Part shown: positions 1-6,721 of the stretch, one piece after another
Position numbering within the stretch: position 1 is the stretch's first letter
Layout: each line of letters starts with the position of its first letter
Origin: Lysobacterales bacterium
GTDB taxonomy: Bacteria; Pseudomonadota; Gammaproteobacteria; Xanthomonadales; SZUA-36
Assembly (NCBI GenBank): GCA_021648045.1
Contig: JAKITM010000015.1
Span: 1 to 32,539 of the forward strand
Direction: 5' to 3'
DNA length: 32,539 bases
Notes under the pieces: generated by a model
Seen by the model: the letters and a program-made list of their open reading frames with translations, nothing else
Database searches by the model: none
Told to the model about the DNA's origin: nothing
Translations under genes and position numbers: made by a program

Positions 1-1
1 A

Positions 2-100
2 CTTGAAAGAAAGGTCCTCGGTATCATGAGAAAACTACAAGCCCTTCCGGCTCGGGTTAAGAGCTACTTTTTACATCCAGCAATTCAGTACGCTGCATAG
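2..100 (+). other. open reading frame entering from the left edge, unknown
   Basis: A frame open from the first bases of the window runs to a TAG at 98-100, giving about 32 residues (ending HPAIQYAA). It could be the C-terminal tail of a gene lying to the left, or chance. No family is recognised. There is an internal ATG at 26 but no clear ribosome binding site before it. It is listed because it abuts a debris-rich accessory region. Confidence 0.2.
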
Positions 101-148
101 GGTATTTGGACGCTAGGTTAATAGTATAAGGGCAAGGAGGTTAATTAC

Positions 149-229
149 ATGAAAACAATTAATTGCGGGAATTTCCGGACAAATATTTTCGGTCTTTGTT
201 TTGTGTTGTTTATTGGTTCCGCTTTCTAA
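149..229 (+). CDS. 26-residue ORF with a strong ribosome binding site; leader peptide or truncated exported protein
   Basis: ATG at 149 is preceded by a perfect AAGGAGG at 134-140 with 8-nt spacing, one of the best Shine-Dalgarno sequences in the window. The ORF encodes 26 residues: a polar N-terminus with Lys and Arg, then a hydrophobic stretch (IFGLCFVLFIGSAF), then TAA. This looks like the signal peptide of an exported protein whose body has been lost, or a small membrane peptide. The same frame stays open for another 24 codons after the stop, to a TAG near 302, without recognisable domains. It may be a decayed gene; no function is assigned. Confidence 0.35.
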   Translation: MKTINCGNFRTNIFGLCFVLFIGSAF

Positions 230-549
230 ATAATACAGGACAGGCGTATTTTAGAACAATTCCCGTTTTTGCCACGAGAGAAAGCCTCACATTGCCGACA
301 ATAGTGCGGGTAAAATCACTTGGTTTTTATGAAAAACATCTGTATTACGCGACACAGGTGACAGGGTCTGGAGGAGTTTCATGTGAGCACCCCATAGACA
401 GGCATTCGGTAGAGGCATTCTCAGGGTGTAAGCAAAACCACCGAAGCAGATTTAGTCAGCTATTGAGCGTCTGTCTTCAGATTTCTCAGATTTTTGATTT
501 GTTGAGCGTCTGTCCCCAATTCGATTCGCTGTATAGCTAAACATAAGCC
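230..549. other. gene-poor stretch with a 13-bp direct repeat
   Basis: No convincing gene is seen here. A TTG-initiated frame at 163-540 lacks a ribosome binding site and resembles no family. The sequence TTGAGCGTCTGTC occurs at 463-475 and again at 502-514, 39 bp apart. The second copy continues into TGTCCCC (511-517). The stretch lies between debris ORFs and a toxin-antitoxin module, so it is probably remnant or boundary sequence of an accessory region. Confidence 0.4.
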
Positions 550-578
550 TTGCAAACCGACAATAGTGATACTATAGT
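550..578 (+). promoter_or_regulatory. putative sigma70 promoter of the toxin-antitoxin operon
   Basis: TTGCAA at 550-555 and TATAGT at 573-578 are separated by 17 bp, close to the sigma70 consensus. Transcription would start about 584-586, only a few bases before the antitoxin ATG at 588, so the mRNA would be leaderless or nearly so. The -10 lies inside the palindrome at 562-587, which fits repression by the antitoxin-toxin complex. The assignment is by eye only. Confidence 0.5.
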
Positions 579-587
579 GTTACTATT
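562..587. promoter_or_regulatory. palindromic operator directly upstream of the antitoxin gene
   Basis: Two 13-bp arms (AATAGTGATACTA and TAGTGTTACTATT) form an imperfect inverted repeat with 11 of 13 positions paired and no spacer. The repeat abuts the antitoxin ATG and covers the predicted -10 element. Phd/YefM antitoxins autorepress by binding such palindromes, so this is the likely operator. Confidence 0.6.
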
Positions 588-845
588 ATGAAAATAGAAC
601 TTGTAACTACACTAAAGCGCCAAGCAACTAAAATCCTTGCTGAACTACACGCATCTAAAGAACCGGTACTAATTACTGAGCACGGCAAGCCCTCAGCTTA
701 TCTGGTCGATGTTAATGATTATGAACTAACACAAAGCCGCATACATATATTAGAAGGCATTGCACGCGGTGAAACCGCTATATTGGAAAAGCGCATATTT
801 ACCCAAGCAGAAGCAAAAGAAAAAATGAGTAAATGGCTCAAATAA
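588..845 (+). CDS. Phd/YefM-family antitoxin
   Basis: The 85-residue protein has the Phd/YefM layout. An N-terminal DNA-binding and dimerisation region begins MKIELVTTLKRQATKIL and includes the hallmark VLITEHGKPSAYLVDVNDYE segment (about residues 27-46). A charged C-terminal tail is expected to wrap and neutralise the toxin. It overlaps the downstream toxin gene by 13 nt, the usual translationally coupled arrangement. ATG 588 immediately follows the operator palindrome and has no Shine-Dalgarno sequence, which suggests leaderless translation. By family knowledge it should bind the toxin and repress the operon. The module sits in an AT-rich accessory edge and was probably acquired horizontally. 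Confidence 0.88.
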   Translation: MKIELVTTLKRQATKILAELHASKEPVLITEHGKPSAYLVDVNDYELTQSRIHILEGIARGETAILEKRIFTQAEAKEKMSKWLK

Positions 846-1141
846 TTTGGACCGAACCAGCACTACAAGATTTAACTGATATTGCTGAGTACATTGCACT
901 AGATAAAATTAGCGCCGCCAATAAGCTAGTGCAAAAAGTTTTTTCATCTACTGAGCGACTTAAGCAATTTCCTAAAACTGGCCGCAAACCGCCAGAGCTC
1001 GACAATTCGCGCTATCTAGAAATAATTGTAAATCCATGTCGAATATTTTATAGAATAGAAAAAGAGAAAATATACATACTTTATGTAATGCGAAGTGAAA
1101 GGAAGCTTAAGAACTATTTATTAGATGAGCGTTCAAATTAA
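833..1141 (+). CDS. ParE/RelE-superfamily toxin
   Basis: The 102-residue protein opens with the ParE/RelE signature (IIWTEPALQDLTDIAEYIA), followed by helices and the core segment TGRKPPELDNSRYLEIIVNPCRIFYRIEK (about residues 50-78). It ends with the strand IYILYVMRSERKLKN. The length and the R-x-F-Y-R-I core fit ParE-type toxins, which poison DNA gyrase; RelE-type ribosome-dependent mRNA cleavage cannot be excluded from sequence alone. The gene overlaps the antitoxin by 13 nt, looks intact, and has no premature stop. The pair is predicted to be a functional type II module. Confidence 0.87.
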   Translation: MAQIIWTEPALQDLTDIAEYIALDKISAANKLVQKVFSSTERLKQFPKTGRKPPELDNSRYLEIIVNPCRIFYRIEKEKIYILYVMRSERKLKNYLLDERSN

Positions 1142-1237
1142 AGTAGCTAACAATGAACATCCCCCAAATCACAGGCACTCCGGAGCCTCATTTTGAAGCA
1201 CGCTAAATGCCCCGGTACTAACGCCACCGAGAAGAAT

Positions 1238-1813
1238 ATGTTTTCACACAAACGCTGGGCAGTCACATTTCTTTTGATGGCTCTGTTGCTTGTCGGTAGT
1301 GCATGCAGCCTGGCTGCAGAAGATAAGCTTGAGTTGGCTTCTATAGATCGTGAACTCATTGAGATGGCCAAGAATGATCAGGACGCTAGAAAAAACCACA
1401 ATCTAACGGATATGCTTAGGGTAGATAAGCTTAACTTAATACGCTTAAAAGAAATAATTAAGCAATATGGGTGGCCTGACAGCAAGCGGTTTAGCAAAGA
1501 TGCGAGTGCAGGCGCTTGGCTTATTTTGCAACATGCTTCACATGATGGAGTATTCCAAAAGGAGGGTCTTGAATTGATGAAACAAATCAAAGGTGGTGGG
1601 GTGCACCCTGTGCATATAGCTTATTTGGAAGATCGCGTTTCTCTGTTCGAAAATGAGGTTCAGATATATGGAACCCAAGGTTATTGTGTAGGGAGTAAAT
1701 TTGTTCTTTCACCCGTTAAAAATGAAAAAGACATCAACCTCAGGCGGGAAAATGCCAAGCTACCACCGATTGAGGCTTATATAGAGGAGGCATCTAATAA
1801 ACTATGTAACTAA
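1238..1813 (+). CDS. DUF6624-type exported protein
   Basis: From ATG 1238 the protein has 191 residues; an in-frame TTG at 1193 has no ribosome binding site and would bury the signal peptide. The N-terminus (MFSHKRWAVTFLLMALLLVGSACSLAAEDK) is a Sec signal peptide. A Cys lies near its end, but the preceding residues do not form a good lipobox, so cleavage after SLA or LAA is more likely. The mature part has features I recall for DUF6624: an N-terminal helix (LIEMAKNDQDARKNH), RLKEIIKQYGWPDSKRF, WLILQHASHDGVFQK and AYLEDRVSLFENEVQIYGTQ. No enzymatic function is known to me for this family. The gene follows the toxin gene by 96 bp and converges on rmuC. Confidence 0.7.
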   Translation: MFSHKRWAVTFLLMALLLVGSACSLAAEDKLELASIDRELIEMAKNDQDARKNHNLTDMLRVDKLNLIRLKEIIKQYGWPDSKRFSKDASAGAWLILQHASHDGVFQKEGLELMKQIKGGGVHPVHIAYLEDRVSLFENEVQIYGTQGYCVGSKFVLSPVKNEKDINLRRENAKLPPIEAYIEEASNKLCN

Positions 1814-1878
1814 CTTATGGGGCCATTGATTTTTTTTGTATAAATTCAGAGTTGTTTAGCATTTATTTACAATAGAGT

Positions 1879-3288
1879 TTAATCCAGCTTATCGTCTTTT
1901 GGTGCATCCAATGCCTCAACTATGCGTTCATCGGCTATATCAAGCACACCCGCCTGATCCAGTATTTCTGCGGGCAGCTCCTTTTTAACCCGCACACCGA
2001 GTGCCTGAAATTTGCCGATGGTAGTGGTAAGGCTGCCATGCCCGCTAAGACTGCGTTGAACCTCATCACAGGTTTTCTGGGCAGTTCCCAGCTGTTGTTC
2101 GAGCTTACCCACTTTCTCGGTAACTATGCGTAGTTTGTCATATACCCGACCTGCCAAGTCAGCCAGTTGGCGGGCGCTTTTATTCTGCCTTTCAATTGAC
2201 CAGATACCGGAAACTGTTTTTAAGGTGGCCAGTAATGTGGATGTGGTTACCACTATTATGCGTTTTTCAAAGGCACTATTATAAAGTTCTGGCTTGTGCT
2301 GAAATGCGGTTAAAAACGCAGGCTCAATTGGCATAAACATCAGCACCATATCGGGTGAATTCATCCCCTTTATACTTGGGTATGACTTACTACTGAGGTT
2401 TTTAATATGGTTTTCTACTGCCTGTACATGCGCTTTTAATGCGACTTTGCGCTCATCTTCATCCGTGGCGGCGACATAGCGATTAAAATCCACCAAGGAT
2501 ACCTTGCTGTCAATAATCAGGTGTTTGTTTTCCGGTAATTTGATAATAAAATCTGGTCTCAGGTTCTGCTTGTCATCATCTTTAAAATTAGCCTCGCGTT
2601 CATACTCAGCACCCTTGATTAAACCGGAACGGTCAAGAATCATTTCTACTTGAATCTCTCCCCAGTCGCCCTGCATTTTTTTATCGCCCTTTAATGCCTG
2701 AGTAAGCTGAGATGCTTCTGCGGTAATTTGTTGGTTCAGGTCGTGTAGATTCTCAAGCTGTGTTTTTAAACTGGCCTGCTCGCGTGTACGCTCAGTATGC
2801 ACCTCATCTACGCGTTTTCGGAATGACTCCAATTGGCTCTGAAAGGGTTTAAGAACGGCATCGATGCTTTGGTTAGATTGTTTGCTAAAGTCTTTTTGCT
2901 TGGCGGTAAATATCTTATTAGCCAGGTTTTCAAACTGGCTGCTTAAGCGCTTCTCAGCATCCTCCAATGTCTGTTTCTGCTGGCTGAAATTCTCCTGTTT
3001 GGCCTCCAGCGTAGCTTGCAGACCGGCGTATTCTTGTAAGGAACTTTGTAGCTCTGAGGTCTTCAATTCCAGTGTTTGCTGAACACGTCGAAGTACTTCC
3101 TTGTTGTTATTCAATTCAACTTCAATAATTGCTCTTCGAGATTCCAAGTTCCGCGTTTTGCGTGCAGCAATCAACCAGCCACTACTAAAAATCAAAGCAA
3201 CTGAAAACACTATTAGCAATAGCAATAGAATCGGCTGGTTGTGAAAATAGTCCAAACCTTGTTGGATTAGTAGTTCAATCTGTTTCAT
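1879..3288 (-). CDS. rmuC: DNA recombination protein RmuC
   Basis: The 469-residue protein begins with a membrane segment (about residues 18-41, ILLLLLIVFSVALIF). A long Gln/Glu/Lys-rich coiled coil follows to about residue 200, then the RmuC nuclease-like domain with GDWGEIQVEMILDRSGL, PDFIIKLPENKHLIIDSKVS and LMFMPIEPAFLTAF. RmuC proteins are proposed to limit inverted-repeat recombination; the D...D-S-K pattern resembles a PD-(D/E)xK nuclease fold. The start ATG at 3288 lies 14 nt inside the end of mazG, implying translational coupling. Length and domain order are normal. It is the last gene of the five-gene minus-strand block. Confidence 0.93.
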   Translation of the reverse strand: MKQIELLIQQGLDYFHNQPILLLLLIVFSVALIFSSGWLIAARKTRNLESRRAIIEVELNNNKEVLRRVQQTLELKTSELQSSLQEYAGLQATLEAKQENFSQQKQTLEDAEKRLSSQFENLANKIFTAKQKDFSKQSNQSIDAVLKPFQSQLESFRKRVDEVHTERTREQASLKTQLENLHDLNQQITAEASQLTQALKGDKKMQGDWGEIQVEMILDRSGLIKGAEYEREANFKDDDKQNLRPDFIIKLPENKHLIIDSKVSLVDFNRYVAATDEDERKVALKAHVQAVENHIKNLSSKSYPSIKGMNSPDMVLMFMPIEPAFLTAFQHKPELYNSAFEKRIIVVTTSTLLATLKTVSGIWSIERQNKSARQLADLAGRVYDKLRIVTEKVGKLEQQLGTAQKTCDEVQRSLSGHGSLTTTIGKFQALGVRVKKELPAEILDQAGVLDIADERIVEALDAPKDDKLD

Positions 3289-4075
3289 TGTTTTTTACCG
3301 CTTGCCAAAGAGCTTCTTGTTGTTCCAGACTCAAAGCTTGCATACCCGCACTACCCGCCAACTCTTCCATCGCCCGAAACCGGCAGCTGAACTTTGAATT
3401 GGTTTGGCGTAATGCAGCCGCCGGGTCAATCTTCAGATGCCTGGCTAGATTAACGACAGCAAACATGAGGTCACCAAGTTCCGCCTGCATTTTAGGCTGA
3501 TCCTGTTGTTCAATTTCGATCCGTAACTCTTCTGCTTCTTCAACTATCTTATCCAGTACCAGTGCTGTGTCCTGCCAGTCAAAACCCACCAGCGCCGCGC
3601 GCTTCTGGATTTTTATGGCGCGTTCCATTGCCGGAAGTACAACCGGAATATCATCCATTAGACTATATGAATCCCGACTGGCTCTTTCTTTAATTTTAAG
3701 GGCTTCCCAACGTTTTTTCTGCCCGAGCGCATCAACTTCTTCGTGCGTGTCTTCAAGTTTAAATACATGTGGGTGTCTACGAACAAGTTTCGCGGATATG
3801 CTTCTCAAAACCTGAGAAAAATCAAAATAACCTGCCTCCTCAGCCATCCGCGAATGATAAACCACCTGAAAAAACAGATCGCCCAACTCGTCCCTAAGGT
3901 CATCCCAGTCTTGCCGCTCAATCGCATCAGCAACCTCATAGGCTTCTTCAATGGTATAGGGGGCAATAGTATTGAAGTTTTGTTCTTTATCCCAGGGGCA
4001 GCCCGATTGCGGATCACGCAGCCTGACCATGATATCCAGCAGTTCATTTAGTTCTAATTTATTCGCAGCAGACAT
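3275..4075 (-). CDS. mazG: nucleoside triphosphate pyrophosphohydrolase MazG
   Basis: The 266-residue protein carries two MazG repeats, as in E. coli MazG (263 residues). The first has CPWDKEQNFNTIAPYTIEEAYEV (residues 26-48) with the metal-binding Glu cluster and DELGDLFFQVVYH (62-74). The second has IVEEAEELRIEI and AELGDLMFAVVNLARHL. The enzyme hydrolyses (d)NTPs to NMP and pyrophosphate and is a housecleaning enzyme linked to ppGpp levels. It starts 15 bp after the kinase gene and overlaps rmuC by 14 nt, so it is very probably cotranscribed with the phoPQ-like pair. Confidence 0.95.
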   Translation of the reverse strand: MSAANKLELNELLDIMVRLRDPQSGCPWDKEQNFNTIAPYTIEEAYEVADAIERQDWDDLRDELGDLFFQVVYHSRMAEEAGYFDFSQVLRSISAKLVRRHPHVFKLEDTHEEVDALGQKKRWEALKIKERASRDSYSLMDDIPVVLPAMERAIKIQKRAALVGFDWQDTALVLDKIVEEAEELRIEIEQQDQPKMQAELGDLMFAVVNLARHLKIDPAAALRQTNSKFSCRFRAMEELAGSAGMQALSLEQQEALWQAVKNNETD

Positions 4076-4090
4076 ATGCGATTATCCGTA

Positions 4091-5542
4091 TTACACCATC
4101 GGGAGTTGAATTGTAATACGCGCGCCACCCAGTGGGGATGTTTTTATTGAAAGTTTGCCCTGATAAGCTGTTACCAGGTGCTGGACGATGGATAACCCCA
4201 GTCCGTGACCCATACCCAGCCCATCACCAAGTTCATCACTAAGCTCATCAGCAGGAATACTCTCATGCGCCTCGCCACGAACGCCCCGACGCAGAATCAG
4301 CTCTACCTGATCCGCCGGAATACCCGCACCATTATCGGCTACCTCAAACCATAGGTTTTTACTATCAGCTGAAATACCCGCGCTTACTTCGACCAAACCG
4401 GCTCCGTACTTACAGGCATTTTCCATTAGATTACCCAGCAACTCGAGTAAATCCCTTTCATCCCCGCGAAAAATCAAATCCGCACCGACCTGTGAGTGTA
4501 TTTCCACCTGCGGGTATACCGTTTTTAACGAACTCCGCAAGCGTTTTACCTGCTTGGAGATGTTCACCCTTTGCGCGTGCAGTCGGCGGGTCGAAAGGCT
4601 GGCAACTTCCAGATGACGGGAAATTAAGCCCTGCATATCAGCCAACGCGGACTGTACCGAGTCATCAACTGAGTTGTTTTCCGCCTGACTTAGGCTAATG
4701 ATAGCCAGTGGGGTTTTTAATCCGTGTGCAAGGGCATCAAGGTCGTGGCGGTATTGTTTTCGATTACGCTCTTCACTGGCGAGTAGGAGGTTGATATTTT
4801 CTGTCAGCGGTTGTAATTCTTCAGGAAAATTACCCTCCAGTTGACTCGCTTCGCCAATTTCGATGGCCGCCACCGAATCAGAAATTTCCGCTAAGGGTCG
4901 TAGCGACCAGCGAATCAATAACCATTGCGCAAGTAGTAGTAATATACCTGCCCCGCCTAACCAGCGGAACAGACCGTGGCGAAATTGGGAAATTACCGCA
5001 TCGGCAGCCCCGCGGTGCTCTAGCACCATCACCCGCATTTGCACTTCGGCATTGTTATCCAGCTCCCATACTATGCCGTTAACAATTTGATACCAGGGTT
5101 GTGTAGCTGTTGGCAGAGAAAACTCGGAGCGCCCGGGGTTCAATTCCGGAACGGTTGGTAACTCCACCCCCATGGCCGATGATGATTGCCATAGATCAGT
5201 GGCCGTTGCCGCCTTGATGTAAAGCCCGGAACCTGGAATCCCTAACTGGGGATCATTGGTTTCACCGTTAAAAGTGATCTGCCCGCTTTTATCGACTTCC
5301 AGATTCGCCAGCACATGGTAAAAATAAACATTCAGGCGTTGAGATAAACTTTCAGCGGTACTCTGGACAAAAGCGCGTTCGAGGGCATAACCAACCAATA
5401 CTAACGCCAGCAATGCAAACAAACCGGCACTGGCAAGCAGGCGTAAGCGTAGTGAAAACGGCCGTTTCTGTCCAACTGTAGAGTCTGGTTTAACGCTTTT
5501 TCTCCAGTGCGAAACGATAGCCCCTGCCGCGCAGAGTTTCAA
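4091..5542 (-). CDS. phoQ: PhoQ-like sensor histidine kinase
   Basis: This is a membrane sensor kinase. Transmembrane helix 1 (LRLLASAGLFALLALVLVGY) is followed by a periplasmic sensor of about 135 residues and helix 2 (GAGILLLLAQWLLIRWSL). Then come a HAMP-like linker and a phosphoacceptor helix with ALAHGLKTPLAI (His codon at 4724-4726). The ATPase motifs are N box NLMENACKYG, G1 DNGAGIP and G2 GHGLGLSIV. The H-box closely follows the PhoQ form (H-x-L-K-T-P-L-A). The start is uncertain: only TTG codons exist in frame upstream of helix 1 (5542 or 5602), both inside the regulator gene. I chose 5542, which overlaps the regulator by about 50 nt. The sensed signal cannot be read from sequence. 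Confidence 0.87.
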   Translation of the reverse strand: MKLCAAGAIVSHWRKSVKPDSTVGQKRPFSLRLRLLASAGLFALLALVLVGYALERAFVQSTAESLSQRLNVYFYHVLANLEVDKSGQITFNGETNDPQLGIPGSGLYIKAATATDLWQSSSAMGVELPTVPELNPGRSEFSLPTATQPWYQIVNGIVWELDNNAEVQMRVMVLEHRGAADAVISQFRHGLFRWLGGAGILLLLAQWLLIRWSLRPLAEISDSVAAIEIGEASQLEGNFPEELQPLTENINLLLASEERNRKQYRHDLDALAHGLKTPLAIISLSQAENNSVDDSVQSALADMQGLISRHLEVASLSTRRLHAQRVNISKQVKRLRSSLKTVYPQVEIHSQVGADLIFRGDERDLLELLGNLMENACKYGAGLVEVSAGISADSKNLWFEVADNGAGIPADQVELILRRGVRGEAHESIPADELSDELGDGLGMGHGLGLSIVQHLVTAYQGKLSIKTSPLGGARITIQLPMV

Positions 5543-6170
5543 TCGGTTGGAGCGTACCTTCAGGATCCAGTTTCCGTCGCAGACGGCCGATAAACACCTC
5601 AATTACATTACTGTCACGATCGCTGTCTTCTGCATAGATATGATCTACCAAATCCATCTTAGTAACAATTTTATCCGGATGCATCAACAGGTATTCCAGC
5701 ACTTTGTATTCAAAGCTGGTGAGCTCAACTTCAGCCTCATCAATACTTACCCGCTGAGAGTTCAAATCCACCGCCAGCGGACCAAACTGTAGCTTGGGTG
5801 AGGCGTGCCCGGAAGATCGTCGCAGCAACGCTGAAACTCGCGCTTTGAGCTCTTCAATATTAAAGGGTTTGGTTAAGTAATCGTCAGCCCCGGCCTCCAG
5901 ACCGGCGACTTTTTCCTGCCACTGGTTTCTGGCAGTAAGGATTAAAATGGGATAAGTAAATCCTTCTTCGCGCAATTGCCGAATTAAATCCATGCCATTA
6001 ATTTTTGGCAAACCTAAATCAACTATCGCCAGATCAATCGGAAATTCGCGGCCATAATAGAGACCCTCGATACCATCATAAACCTGATCAACCACATAGC
6101 CCGATTGTTGCAAGCTGGTAGTAACAAGCTTCGATAGTTGTTGATCATCCTCTACCAACAAAATACGCAT
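5490..6170 (-). CDS. phoP: PhoP-like OmpR-family response regulator
   Basis: The 226-residue protein has an N-terminal receiver domain with acidic residues E7, D8 and D9, phosphoacceptor D51 (AIVDLGLP), T79 and K101 (ADDYLTKPF). It is followed by an OmpR-type winged helix with FEYKVLEYLLMHPDKIVTK, DSNVIEVFIGRLRRKL and a C-terminal RGRGYRF wing. The segments IVDLGLP, LTARNQWQEKV and RRSSGHAS match PhoP more than other OmpR-class regulators. It starts 10 bp after the PepSY gene and overlaps the kinase gene. In the PhoPQ and CarRS-type systems I know, this arrangement controls envelope and divalent-cation responses; the exact regulon here is inference. Confidence 0.9.
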   Translation of the reverse strand: MRILLVEDDQQLSKLVTTSLQQSGYVVDQVYDGIEGLYYGREFPIDLAIVDLGLPKINGMDLIRQLREEGFTYPILILTARNQWQEKVAGLEAGADDYLTKPFNIEELKARVSALLRRSSGHASPKLQFGPLAVDLNSQRVSIDEAEVELTSFEYKVLEYLLMHPDKIVTKMDLVDHIYAEDSDRDSNVIEVFIGRLRRKLDPEGTLQPIETLRGRGYRFALEKKR

Positions 6171-6180
6171 AAATTAAACC

Positions 6181-6498
6181 TTAGCCGCCATTTTTATTCT
6201 TGCGGGGTTTTTTTGGATTTTTCTGCGCTCCGCCCTTGACGGGATAACGCATTGTTTTTACTTTCCCTTTATTAGTTAACACACGCACCACATGGGTTTG
6301 TTTGTTATTTTTCTGAGTGGTCTGTGCGGAAATCACTTTAGTCTTACCGTTTTTTTCGGCTTTCTTGACCGCATCTGCAAGCGTCTTAGTCGCAAATGCA
6401 GGCTGGATTGAGAGTATCAATAAGGCACAAACGCACACCACAGCTAAGCGCTGCCTAGGTTTAATAAAAATAATATTGATTAGTGAGCTTCTCTTCAT
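6181..6498 (-). CDS. small periplasmic PepSY-like protein
   Basis: The 105-residue protein has an N-terminal signal or anchor segment (LAVVCVCALLILSIQPAFA, ending in an AFA cleavage-like site). A PepSY-like module follows: LADAVKKAEKNGKTKVISAQ, then THVVRVLTNKGKVKTMRYP. The tail is extremely basic and low-complexity (GGAQKNPKKPRKNKNGG). PepSY proteins of this size are often encoded just upstream of a PhoP/CarR-type regulator, as here (10-bp gap), and may modulate the kinase in the periplasm. Homology to PepSY is judged from pattern only. It is the first gene of the minus-strand block, and its promoter should lie in 6499-6721. Confidence 0.7.
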   Translation of the reverse strand: MKRSSLINIIFIKPRQRLAVVCVCALLILSIQPAFATKTLADAVKKAEKNGKTKVISAQTTQKNNKQTHVVRVLTNKGKVKTMRYPVKGGAQKNPKKPRKNKNGG

Positions 6499-6721
6499 AA
6501 GCTTGAGTCTAGCAGTAATATCCTAAAAATTCGCCTGTATACGGGAACTCTCTTAATAGCGTGTGATTTTACACAGACCGTCTGAACCTTGCATGAATAG
6601 CGTGAACCAGTCAATCAGAGCAGAAATTCTGATATTCCTATTCTACTTTTCCGAGAGATCAAACCACTCTGGATTCGAGTAACTATTGACATTTACAGTA
6701 CTTAACGAGATTATTATATCT
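6499..6721. promoter_or_regulatory. divergent intergenic region between the PepSY/phoPQ block and the lipoprotein gene
   Basis: This 223-bp region separates two divergent genes and must hold both promoters. A consensus-like TTGACA lies at 6686-6691, but the best -10 match (TATTAT, 6712-6717) is 20 bp downstream and would start transcription at or after the ATG at 6722. I therefore do not assign it. No PhoP box pair was recognised. The region is otherwise unremarkable. Confidence 0.4.

Noticed and set aside
163..540. 125-codon plus-strand ORF at the left edge
   Set aside because: It starts with TTG without a ribosome binding site, resembles no family, contains direct repeats, and overlaps a better-supported short ORF at 149.
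1193..1237. Upstream TTG start for the DUF6624 protein
   Set aside because: It would put 15 polar residues before a clean signal peptide; ATG 1238 fits better.
1..1860. Integron attC sites around the left toxin-antitoxin module
   Set aside because: No GTTRRRY/RYYYAAC pair flanking a cassette could be found; cassette origin stays unproven.
6560..6580. CRP-like palindrome (TGTGATTTTACACA) upstream of the PepSY gene
   Set aside because: The half-site spacing is 2 bp short of the TGTGA-N6-TCACA consensus and pairing is weak.
6686..6717. TTGACA...TATTAT as promoter of the lipoprotein gene
   Set aside because: The spacing is 20 bp and transcription would begin at or inside the start codon. It was also read as a TTG start, which is not credible.
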